Of a stretch of DNA of 12,669 nucleotides, positions 1 to 5,392 are shown piece by piece (positions within the stretch are counted from its first letter, which is position 1; every line of letters begins with the position of its first letter). Position numbers and translations under genes: made by a program. Origin of the DNA: Deltaproteobacteria bacterium (GTDB lineage Bacteria > Desulfobacterota > Binatia > UBA9968); contig JAHFAP010000068.1 in NCBI GenBank assembly GCA_023250495.1, forward strand, positions 1 through 12,669, written 5' to 3'. Under the pieces are notes generated by a model that made no database searches, was not told where the DNA came from, and worked only from the letters and a program-made list of their open reading frames with translations.

Positions 1-219
1 GAACCGGTGGAGGGCAAGAGAAGGTTAGGCCATTTGATCACTGTTGATTGGGCCGCTGACAAACGATCAGTTGTAGCCCAGATATCTCTATTCAACTGGC
101 TGACATATTCAATTTGTTTAGCGAGGGATTTTTCAGGAAAACGCAGAGTTATTCGGAAAGGCCATTTCTTTGACCCCTATAATCAACAGATATTAGAACT
201 GGGGGTAAAGCCCAACTAG
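1..219 (+). CDS. Hypothetical ORF end, possibly partial
   Basis: The frame is open from the left edge of the window to a TAG at 217-219, so a gene may enter from outside. The only start inside the window is a GTG at 7, giving 70 residues. The product is basic and moderately aromatic, with a C-terminal stretch of FFDPYNQQILELGVKPN. I recognise no family, and there is no clear ribosome-binding site for the GTG. The stretch looks more AT-rich than the toxin gene to its right, which could mean foreign origin. The 220-462 gap after it holds nothing I can support. It may be a spurious ORF. Confidence 0.25.
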   Translation, partial: EPVEGKRRLGHLITVDWAADKRSVVAQISLFNWLTYSICLARDFSGKRRVIRKGHFFDPYNQQILELGVKPN

Positions 220-462
220 CGGGCAGCTGAGGGACGTTGTTGACTACGATGAATTACTAGGATAGAAGGCGACGTTAGTTCTCGGCGGATTATCAGAGCT
301 TGGTCTTTGTGATTCGACGAGAGCAGATTCCCCTGTCGTGTCCTAATCCTTTGCCAATCGTTCATCCCTCGTCACTTCCACAGGACTCACACCTACTACG
401 CCGACGGCAGCGCACGCGCTCGCAAGTTGTCCCGCCGCGCAGCGCCGCTGCCGGGCCGGGAA

Positions 463-1119
463 TCAGCGCCCGCTTGACTTGATCGCGGCGGCGACGATCG
501 GCTTTGCCCAGCCGGGGGTTTGCGCGAGATCGCGCGGATTGAGAATCCTCCCGCGTTGCATGTGCAGCACCAGTACCGGTCTCGGCGTTTTGCCGGCGGC
601 AGGGTCCGCGTCGGCGCTATTGTCGTAAAGACGCAACGCCGTGAGCCGGGGGAGGAGCTCGATGAGATTGAGGCGGCTGCGCTCGTAGCGCCGGTGGATA
701 TATTCGGCGGGAACGTCGTGTCCGCCCCGTCGGACCCGCGACCGCACCCGTTGGATATGAAGTTCAGGACTGGAAAGGCCGACATACCAGACATAGATCT
801 CGACGCCTTGAGATGCCGCCTGCGCAAGCAGACGCGGGACCGTGTTGGCGCCAAGGGTGGTTTCGAATGCGAAGTCGAGGCGTTGCTCAATCGCTTGCCT
901 GAGCAATCTCACGCCCTGGTGCCAGGCTAGGCTATTGGCGTCCGCCTGAGAAAGGCCGGGATCGGCCATGATCAGTTTGCGGGCGGTCTCGTCGGGGTCG
1001 TAGTAGTCGGTCCCAAAGACGCGAAAGATTACGCCGCCAAGGCTGCTCTTGCCTGCGCCGTTGACGCCGGCAAGCACGTAGATGCGCGACCGCCTGGCAG
1101 GACTCGTGTTCAGCTTCAA
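463..1119 (-). CDS. Zeta-toxin family P-loop kinase
   Basis: The protein has 218 residues and belongs to the zeta-toxin/AAA P-loop fold. The Walker A motif GVNGAGKS lies at residues 18-25, directly after the first beta strand (RIYVLA). DPDE at 41-44 resembles the family's NPDE element, FETTL at 85-89 is typical of zeta kinases, and RRGGHDVP at 130-137 followed by RRY is the family's lid signature. Known zeta toxins phosphorylate UDP-N-acetylglucosamine and block cell-wall synthesis; the substrate here is inferred. The start is a TTG at 1119, because no ATG or GTG lies upstream in a frame open back to about 1281 and the P-loop spacing from the N-terminus is normal. It lies downstream of a Phd-like antitoxin in the same orientation, separated by about 169 bases. 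All motifs appear intact. Confidence 0.85.
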   Translation of the reverse strand: MKLNTSPARRSRIYVLAGVNGAGKSSLGGVIFRVFGTDYYDPDETARKLIMADPGLSQADANSLAWHQGVRLLRQAIEQRLDFAFETTLGANTVPRLLAQAASQGVEIYVWYVGLSSPELHIQRVRSRVRRGGHDVPAEYIHRRYERSRLNLIELLPRLTALRLYDNSADADPAAGKTPRPVLVLHMQRGRILNPRDLAQTPGWAKPIVAAAIKSSGR

Positions 1120-1207
1120 ATCAAGGTGTTGTCTTGTAGAGGCAATCCCCTGTGTTGCCCTTGTCTTACGTCGTTGCAGGTTTAGGGTGATGTCGTTCGC
1201 GCCGGAT

Positions 1208-1282
1208 CTAACGCCCTTTACGCGCGGCCCTGACGGCCGTGCGTCCGAGCTTAGCCGGCGAGGCGTTGAACGCGGCCTTCAT
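1208..1282 (-). CDS. Possible 24-residue micro-ORF between antitoxin and toxin
   Basis: An ATG at 1282, six bases after the antitoxin stop, opens a 24-codon frame ending at TAG 1208-1210. The peptide is very basic and alanine-rich (ASPAKLGRTAVRAARKGR at its end). AAAGG lies only two bases before the ATG, a poor ribosome-binding site. It fills much of the gap between the antitoxin and toxin genes and could couple their translation or act as a leader peptide. It may equally be chance; I recognise no family. Confidence 0.2.
   Translation of the reverse strand: MKAAFNASPAKLGRTAVRAARKGR
1221..1243 (-). promoter_or_regulatory. Intercistronic hairpin between antitoxin and toxin
   Basis: On the minus strand CGCACGGCC and GGCCGCGCG are complementary at 8 of 9 positions around a 5-base loop (GTCAG). 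No T-tract follows, so it is not a classical terminator. It could attenuate or stabilise the toxin half of the transcript. The structure is read directly; the role is inference. Confidence 0.3.
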
Positions 1283-1288
1283 GGCCTT

Positions 1289-1558
1289 TCACGCCTTGGG
1301 CGTCCGCATGCGCGCGAGCAGATCGTCGAACTCGGCGCCGAGCTCGCCCAGACTGCGGGAACGCATTTTGATCAACGATTCGAACTCGTCGTAGGAAAGC
1401 AGCACGGCCTTCGGCGTATCGTGCCGGGTAATTGCAACCGCGCCGTCGTGAGTGGCTTTTTCCAGGATAGCGCCGAACTCGTTCTTGACCTTCGTGGCGG
1501 CGACGGCCGGAATATCGACCAATGCGCCCCGGCTGTTTCTAAACGTAAGCGTGGACAT
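1289..1558 (-). CDS. Phd/YefM-type antitoxin
   Basis: The 89-residue protein shows the Phd/YefM layout. Its N-terminal DNA-binding part contains AATKVKNEFGAILEKA, followed by a strand and turn (VAITRHDTPKAVLLSYDEFESL) characteristic of the family. The C-terminal tail (about residues 65-89) would be the toxin-neutralising segment. The ATG start at 1558 is fixed by AGGAGG eight bases upstream. It precedes the zeta-like toxin gene in the same orientation. Phd-type antitoxins usually repress their own promoter, and an inverted repeat overlaps the promoter here. Phd proteins more often pair with Doc or RelE-fold toxins; pairing with a zeta kinase is inferred from adjacency. Confidence 0.85.
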   Translation of the reverse strand: MSTLTFRNSRGALVDIPAVAATKVKNEFGAILEKATHDGAVAITRHDTPKAVLLSYDEFESLIKMRSRSLGELGAEFDDLLARMRTPKA

Positions 1559-1588
1559 GGCAAGACCTCCTGCTGAAGGCTGCCTGTC

Positions 1589-1616
1589 ATTATAACTATT
1601 TTAGCCAGTTTGTCTA
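1589..1616 (-). promoter_or_regulatory. Sigma-70-type promoter of the Phd/zeta module
   Basis: On the minus strand TATAAT (1594-1589) is a perfect -10 box. TAGACA (1616-1611) matches 5 of 6 bases of the -35 consensus at a 16-base spacing. Transcription would begin about 30 bases before the antitoxin ATG, leaving room for its AGGAGG site. Confidence 0.65.
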
Positions 1617-1622
1617 GAGTAG
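1596..1622 (-). promoter_or_regulatory. Candidate operator for antitoxin autoregulation
   Basis: CTATTTTAG (1596-1604) and CTAGAGTAG (1614-1622) form an imperfect inverted repeat, 7 of 9 positions complementary, around nine bases. It covers the -35 box and most of the spacer, which is where Phd-type antitoxins bind to repress their own operon. Binding is inferred, not shown. Confidence 0.35.
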
Positions 1623-1706
1623 CTAATACGACAAGCTTGGCAACCGGCCTTGCTACGCAGAGCGAGGAATCTTAAGAGGGGGCAATTTCGCGCGTGGCTT
1701 TTTCTA

Positions 1707-1823
1707 CTAACCCGCGGCGGCTCGGCCTTTGGGCGCGGCGCTCGCGGAGAATCCTTGCTTGAGCCACCACTCGGCGACTTCGCTGCCGGTCGCAAACCAG
1801 ACGCCGTCGCGCTGCTTCATGTA
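1707..1823 (-). pseudogene. 3' remnant of a CE4-type deacetylase gene
   Basis: Read on the minus strand this segment encodes about 38 residues, YMKQRDGVWFATGSEVAEWW onward, ending RAAAG and two TAG codons (1709-1707, 1706-1704). The first 26 codons match the C-terminus of the intact deacetylase encoded at 2633-3496, with only synonymous base changes. The tail is homologous but diverged. Similarity stops abruptly at 1823/1824, about 50 bases before the PIN-module antitoxin start, and nothing upstream continues the frame as a deacetylase. It is the surviving 3' end of a second copy, not a working gene. Confidence 0.85.
1746..1823. repeat. 78-bp direct repeat, left copy
   Basis: This matches 2678-2755 at 76 of 78 positions, in the same orientation. 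It lies inside the deacetylase remnant, and the two copies bracket the PIN toxin-antitoxin module. Both mismatches are synonymous third-position changes (CTC/CTT and CAA/CAG). Confidence 0.9.
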
Positions 1824-1838
1824 AAGGTAAAGTTCCAT

Positions 1839-1867
1839 TTGAAGCAGATACCCGATTGGCGTAAGAT
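1839..1867 (+). promoter_or_regulatory. Weak candidate promoter of the PIN module
   Basis: TTGAAG (1839-1844) and TAAGAT (1862-1867) each match 4 of 6 consensus bases at an ideal 17-base spacing. The -10 box ends seven bases before the antitoxin ATG at 1875, so transcription would start at or next to the start codon. No Shine-Dalgarno sequence is seen there, which would fit a leaderless message. Confidence 0.3.
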
Positions 1868-1874
1868 AACGAAC

Positions 1875-2069
1875 ATGGCCAAACGTGCTTCAAAAGATAC
1901 TGCCAAGGACAAGTTACTTGAACTCAAGGCCAAGCATTTTACGCCCGAAGGTCGAGAAGACCGCATCGCCAGAGCCTTGGAAATCCTGAGCCTGCCTGGT
2001 CCGAGCTTTCAGCTGGACAAGGAAACGTGGATGTGGGCTGCGCAACAAGCCGATATCGAGGACATCTAG
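1875..2069 (+). CDS. Small antitoxin partner of a PIN-domain toxin
   Basis: The 64-residue protein starts at the ATG at 1875 (MAKRASKDTAKDKLL). The open frame extends upstream to 1650, but that part runs antisense through the deacetylase remnant and is not a plausible protein. The N-terminal half is lysine- and arginine-rich, and the C-terminal part (about 38-64) is acidic and aromatic, ending WMWAAQQADIEDI. A charged body with an acidic C-terminal tail is common in antitoxins of PIN toxins. I cannot place it in a named family such as VapB or ribbon-helix-helix. One base separates its TAG stop from the toxin's GTG start, indicating translational coupling. Its role is assigned mainly from this pairing. 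Confidence 0.6.
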   Translation: MAKRASKDTAKDKLLELKAKHFTPEGREDRIARALEILSLPGPSFQLDKETWMWAAQQADIEDI

Positions 2070-2070
2070 C

Positions 2071-2574
2071 GTGCCCGTTGACCGGCTTCCTAATCTTCCC
2101 GCCGGGACCCACGTTTTCTTAGACGCAAACGTTTTTATTTACGCCTTCGCCGGACACTCTAAGGAGTGCCATGATCTTCTACGGCGCTGTTCAACTGAAG
2201 AAGTCTTCGGAATCACTACGCTCGATGTGATAAACGAAGTAACCCACAGGCTGATGCTGGCTGAGGCAGTCGCCAAAGGTGTCATCACAAAAGGCAATGC
2301 CTCGGCTCTTAAGGGTAAATGGCGAGACGTTGCGAAGCTCAGCGAGTATTGGACTTTAGCCGCTAGAATTTTTGCTCTCAACATACTAATTACTGCTTCT
2401 GATGAACCGCTCCTGCATAGCGCGCAAACAGTCCGGTCGAGCCACGGACTTCTAACGAATGATTCCCTCATTCTCGCGACGATGAATGAGTGCGGGATTG
2501 ATTACTTGGCGACACGCGACGGCGATTTTGACCACGTGCCGCAACTGACCGTGTTCAAGCCAACCGATATTTAG
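2071..2574 (+). CDS. PIN-domain ribonuclease toxin (VapC-like)
   Basis: The protein has 167 residues and starts with GTG one base after the antitoxin stop. PIN domains are metal-dependent RNases with a cluster of acidic residues. Here D18 lies in FLDANVFIYAF after the first strand, E56 in INEV, D131 in TNDSLILATM, and D150/D152 in TRDGDF, so the expected acidic set is present. It is longer than typical VapC (about 130 residues), with the extra length in the helical middle (about 65-110). Known relatives cleave tRNA or rRNA when the antitoxin is lost; this target is unknown. The pair sits between a deacetylase gene remnant and the intact deacetylase, which suggests acquisition as a unit. Confidence 0.85.
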   Translation: MPVDRLPNLPAGTHVFLDANVFIYAFAGHSKECHDLLRRCSTEEVFGITTLDVINEVTHRLMLAEAVAKGVITKGNASALKGKWRDVAKLSEYWTLAARIFALNILITASDEPLLHSAQTVRSSHGLLTNDSLILATMNECGIDYLATRDGDFDHVPQLTVFKPTDI

Positions 2575-2632
2575 GATTAGAAGGCGCCGAGGCCACCCGG
2601 TAAGTGTGTCCGGGCGTAAGTCCAGGGGGCAC

Positions 2633-3496
2633 TCATGAACCCGCTGCCGCTCGGCTCTTGGAGTTGTGGGCCGCACTGGAGAATCCCTGCTTAAGCCACC
2701 ACTCGGCGACTTCGCTGCCGGTCGCAAACCAGACGCCGTCGCGCTGCTTCATGTACTGGATGACTTCCTTTAAAGCCCCCGCTCTGCCCGGCCTGCTGGA
2801 AATGTAAGGATGGAACTGAAACGTGCAGAAGGTAGGCGCGATCCTCGATTCCTCATAGAGATCGTCGAAAAAAGTTTTCCAGATCACCAACGCTTCGTTG
2901 GGGTTTCCCGAATCCCTGTGGCCGTACACTCTGCCGTCCCCGAAAGGCTGGCGGGGAAGCTCGACCAGCTCTCGCTCTCCATTCCCCCAGAGAAAAGGGA
3001 GATCGTAGGAAAAAGAATTGCTGTTCCAGAGGTATCCCTGCTCCATCAGCAGCTCCAAACTGTTAGGACTCTGCGTGCAGGAGCGCCACCCCACGGGACG
3101 CTTGCCGGTCCTGTTCTTGATCATCTCCGTCGCGCGCCGGATCACATCCCTCTCTTCCTCCCTCGACAGATCCCGGGCGACCTCGTGATGATAGCCATGA
3201 CCGGCGACCTCATGTCCCTTCTGGACAATCGCTTGAGTCGCTTCGGGATACCTCTCAGCGATCCCTCCACAGGTCATAAACGTTGCCTTGACCTTAGTCT
3301 CCTCCAAGATCCTCAGGATCCTCCAGATCCCTGTCTTCGGCCCGTACTCCGCCTGAGTGTATTCCTCGTGATTGATCTTGCCGTCCGGCAGCGGCTTGAC
3401 GTCTTCGCCGCCTTGAAAATCGAACGTCAATGCGACGGCCATACGGCAGCCGTCGGGCCAGAAAATTTTCCCTTGGGCATGATCTTCTGTCAGCAT
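2633..3496 (-). CDS. CE4-fold (NodB/PuuE-type) deacetylase or amide hydrolase
   Basis: I chose the ATG at 3496 (287 residues): AGGAGG lies nine bases upstream of it but directly abuts the alternative GTG at 3505. The NodB-like barrel is seen from TFDF at 24-27, through GHEVAGHGYHHE (about 94-105, with metal-ligand candidates H100 and H104), GWRSCTQSP, FHPYISSRPGR and the ending DGVWFATGSEVAEWW. Classic polysaccharide deacetylases have TFDD in the first motif; here the second Asp is Phe, as in the PuuE/HP0310-like branch. Some of that branch act on small cyclic amides or peptidoglycan rather than chitin-like chains. No signal peptide is visible, arguing for a cytoplasmic small-molecule substrate. 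It is divergent from the dioxygenase gene, which suggests a shared pathway. Confidence 0.8.
   Translation of the reverse strand: MLTEDHAQGKIFWPDGCRMAVALTFDFQGGEDVKPLPDGKINHEEYTQAEYGPKTGIWRILRILEETKVKATFMTCGGIAERYPEATQAIVQKGHEVAGHGYHHEVARDLSREEERDVIRRATEMIKNRTGKRPVGWRSCTQSPNSLELLMEQGYLWNSNSFSYDLPFLWGNGERELVELPRQPFGDGRVYGHRDSGNPNEALVIWKTFFDDLYEESRIAPTFCTFQFHPYISSRPGRAGALKEVIQYMKQRDGVWFATGSEVAEWWLKQGFSSAAHNSKSRAAAGS
2678..2755. repeat. 78-bp direct repeat, right copy
   Basis: This is the copy inside the intact deacetylase gene, 932 bases from the left copy at 1746-1823. Beyond 2755 the sequence continues as normal deacetylase coding sequence, whereas the left copy breaks off, so this is the parental arrangement. 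Confidence 0.9.
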
Positions 3497-3607
3497 CTCA
3501 GTCACCCTCCTGTTATATTATGAGAGGTCGCTATCACCGCAAGCCGATTCGTTCCACTGGCCTCAAATACAACTTTTCCACCCTCAAGTCCAGGCCATTC
3601 TCGCAGC

Positions 3608-3637
3608 TTGATTTCGTTATTCACGAAGACCTATACT
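3608..3637 (+). promoter_or_regulatory. Candidate promoter and operator of the dioxygenase gene
   Basis: TTGATT (3608-3613, 4 of 6) and TATACT (3632-3637, 5 of 6) are separated by 18 bases. The spacer contains the inverted repeat TTCGT-TATTC-ACGAA (3613-3627), a plausible repressor or activator site. Transcription would begin near 3644, about 40 bases before the start codon. The assignment is from pattern only. Confidence 0.4.
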
Positions 3638-3668
3638 CCAATCACAATCCATTACTCCATCACTCCAT
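3633..3668 (+). repeat. Short degenerate ACTCCA repeats
   Basis: Units ATACTCCA, ATCACAATCC, ATTACTCC and ATCACTCC follow one another at about 8-10 base spacing in the leader of the dioxygenase gene. The array is short and imperfect but resembles the other short-unit arrays in this window. Confidence 0.35.
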
Positions 3669-3684
3669 GCAAAGGGAGGTCGCC

Positions 3685-4191
3685 ATGTTCCCGCATCTGA
3701 AGAATTTCAATTTGCGCCAGTGGATCGAGGAAAACCGCCACGACTGGGGCCAGCGCAGAGTGATCTGGGAAGATTCGGACTTCATCGCCTTCGTCACGCG
3801 CGGCCCGAACAGCCGGAAGGATTTCCACATCAACCCGGGAGACGAGATCTTCCATCAGCTCGAAGGGGAGCTGAACCTTCACTATGTCAGCTCAGAACAC
3901 AAACACGAAGTCGCCGTCATCAAAGCCGGGGAACTCTTCCTCTTGCCGGGCAACGTCCCCCACTCACCGAGACGAGGCGAAGGCTCATGGACCTTGGTCG
4001 TCGAGAGAAAGCGGCGTCCCGAAGAGCAGGACCTGTTCGTCTGGTTTTGCGAGAAGTGCGGCAATAAACTCTACGAAACGACGATGCGCTTCGACGACCC
4101 TACAGATGCCGTCCGGACAGCTACTGACAAGATCCACTCTGACGTCAAACTGCGTACGTGCAACCAATGTGGCGACGTCCTGGCGGCGTAG
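3685..4191 (+). CDS. 3-Hydroxyanthranilate 3,4-dioxygenase (cupin)
   Basis: The start is the ATG at 3685, with GGGAGG five bases upstream (3674-3679); the frame is open further upstream but without a comparable site. The product has 168 residues, normal for bacterial enzymes. The cupin ligands are in place: H48 and E54 in DFHINPGDE and H93 in GNVPHSPRR, with substrate-binding arginines at R44 and R97. A C-terminal rubredoxin-like iron site is formed by C121/C124 (CEKC) and C159/C162 (CNQC), as in the Cupriavidus and yeast type. The enzyme opens the ring of 3-hydroxyanthranilate to 2-amino-3-carboxymuconate semialdehyde with Fe(II) and O2, in tryptophan/kynurenine or nitro- and aminobenzoate breakdown. 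No kynurenine genes are nearby, so a catabolic role is likelier. It is cytoplasmic, divergent from the deacetylase and convergent with the binding protein. Confidence 0.9.
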   Translation: MFPHLKNFNLRQWIEENRHDWGQRRVIWEDSDFIAFVTRGPNSRKDFHINPGDEIFHQLEGELNLHYVSSEHKHEVAVIKAGELFLLPGNVPHSPRRGEGSWTLVVERKRRPEEQDLFVWFCEKCGNKLYETTMRFDDPTDAVRTATDKIHSDVKLRTCNQCGDVLAA

Positions 4192-4264
4192 GAGAAGCCA
4201 ACGCGCCCCGAGTCACTCGCAGCAATCGTAGACTCGTTGAAGCGGCTGGGAGGGACGAAGAGTC

Positions 4265-5224
4265 TCACTTCTTCACGAATTGCTTGTGAAAGCTTTCGTC
4301 GATGAAGTCCGCGGCCTTGAACTTTCCTTTGAGCCGCTCGCCTTCCGATTCCACGAGCAGCTCGAATCCTTTGCTCGGAACCCGGCCGTCGAAGGCGAAC
4401 GACTTCATGAACTCCTTGTAGCCGGCCTCGGCGTACTCAGGAGGAATCTTGACGTCGTTGACGAGAACCTGCGCGCCGCCGGCGGGATTCCCCTCGAGCC
4501 ACTCGAGGGCCCTCACGTGCGCGCGGAGGTAGCGCAAGACTTTATCGCGCTTGTTCTTAAGCACGCCGGCCATCGCGTAATAGCCGAGGTACGGCCAATC
4601 GGAGATGAGGTCGTTGAGGTCCGCCAGCATCCGATAACCTTCACTCGTCGCGATCAAGGTCACGGGAAACCACATGATGGTTCCATCCACGCTGCCGCCT
4701 TTTAGAGCGGCGTAGCGCGCGGGCGTCGACCCGATCTGCAGAATCGTCACGTCCTTGGCGGGATTGAGCCCCAGCTTTGAGATCGCGTAACGCGTCAGAA
4801 AATCAGACTGCGCCCCGAACCTGCTCACAGCCAGCCTCTTTCCCTTAAGATCCGCGGGAGACTTGATGTTCGGATTGACGAACAGCTTGAAGGGCATAAA
4901 GTTGGAGATGCCGAAAAAGAAGCGGGCGTCTTCTCCGGCGAGGCGAATGGTGAAAACTTCGGTCCCGGAGCCAAGGGCGATGTCTATCTCCCCGGCAAGC
5001 GCGGCCTGCGAGTTGATCGTCCCGCTGGTAAAGACGATCGGCTCGACCGTAAGACCTTGCTCTTTAAAAAAGCCCTGCCGCTTCGCGACCCAGACCGGCA
5101 GCGTGGTCGGCGACAGTGACGTTAGCCCGACCCTCATTAACTCCTGTGCGTGGGTCGCAGGAATGTAGAGCAACCATGCAAGTAAGCAGAGGCAGAGCAA
5201 ATAGAATTTTCCGGCTGGTGTCAT
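4265..5224 (-). CDS. Periplasmic ABC-type substrate-binding protein (NMT1/SsuA-like)
   Basis: The protein has 319 residues from the ATG at 5224, with GGGAGGG about five bases upstream. Residues 1-26 form a signal peptide: lysine at 6, a leucine-rich core to about 21, and ATHA before Q27. The mature part has the NMT1/SsuA hallmarks RVGLTSLSPTTLPVWVAKRQ, GFFKEQGLTVEPIVF, an alanine-rich LAGEIDIALGSG segment, and SPADLKGKRLAVSRFGAQSD. This family delivers taurine-like sulfonates, thiamine precursors or aromatic acids to an inner-membrane transporter; many paralogues in uncultured soil bacteria have no known ligand. No permease or ATPase gene is in the window. A remnant of a Mo-hydroxylase 3' end just upstream shows this gene once followed such a gene, perhaps in one operon. 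Confidence 0.9.
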   Translation of the reverse strand: MTPAGKFYLLCLCLLAWLLYIPATHAQELMRVGLTSLSPTTLPVWVAKRQGFFKEQGLTVEPIVFTSGTINSQAALAGEIDIALGSGTEVFTIRLAGEDARFFFGISNFMPFKLFVNPNIKSPADLKGKRLAVSRFGAQSDFLTRYAISKLGLNPAKDVTILQIGSTPARYAALKGGSVDGTIMWFPVTLIATSEGYRMLADLNDLISDWPYLGYYAMAGVLKNKRDKVLRYLRAHVRALEWLEGNPAGGAQVLVNDVKIPPEYAEAGYKEFMKSFAFDGRVPSKGFELLVESEGERLKGKFKAADFIDESFHKQFVKK

Positions 5225-5291
5225 ACACCCTCCCTAACCGCGGAAAGCGTGAAGAATTATTTTCGACCGCGCGCCAACGGCAGAGCCTATT

Positions 5292-5342
5292 CTATCTCTC
5301 CTTAGCCTGCAAGGCGCGCCAGACTTTTTCCGGCGTGATCTT
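5292..5342 (-). pseudogene. 3' remnant of a xanthine-dehydrogenase-type large-subunit gene
   Basis: On the minus strand the segment reads ITPEKVWRALQAKER and then TAG (5294-5292), matching the C-terminus of the intact Mo-hydroxylase (ITPEKIWRALQEKK). At DNA level 5306-5339 equals 9821-9854 at 32 of 34 positions. Upstream the similarity ends at about 5340, and a stop lies in frame at 5360-5358. It is the tail of a lost gene that lay 67 bases upstream of the binding-protein gene. Confidence 0.7.
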
Positions 5343-5357
5343 ATCAGCACGTTGATG

Positions 5358-5389
5358 CTACCCAATTCATTACCCAATGAACTGGGTAG
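5358..5389 (-). repeat. Hairpin after the Fic gene at the island boundary
   Basis: CTACCCAATTCAT (5358-5370) and ATGAACTGGGTAG (5377-5389) pair at 12 of 13 positions around a 6-base loop. The unit TACCCAAT also occurs twice (5359-5366, 5371-5378), so a shorter alternative hairpin can form. It starts four bases after the Fic stop codon, and no T-tract follows, so it is a poor rho-independent terminator. It could be a 3'-end stabilising stem, a protein-binding site or the scar of an insertion. Confidence 0.5.
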
Positions 5390-5392
5390 TAC

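Noticed and set aside
520..930. Long open frame on the + strand
   Set aside because: It is antisense to the zeta-type kinase, whose motifs are complete on the other strand, and resembles no protein.
1650..1874. N-terminal extension of the PIN module antitoxin
   Set aside because: The open frame upstream of 1875 runs antisense through the deacetylase remnant; the ATG at 1875 gives a sensible small antitoxin.
2596..2614. Terminator hairpin after the PIN toxin gene
   Set aside because: The stem is five base pairs (CCCGG/CCGGG) with a nine-base loop and no T-tract, too weak to support.
3430..3684. N-terminal extension of the dioxygenase
   Set aside because: The frame is open, but it overlaps the deacetylase start and intergenic region; the ATG at 3685 has a strong ribosome-binding site and gives the family's usual length.
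4192..4264. Bidirectional terminator between the convergent dioxygenase and binding-protein genes
   Set aside because: Only a six-base inverted repeat (CGAGTC/GACTCG) with a 16-base loop and no T-tract was found.
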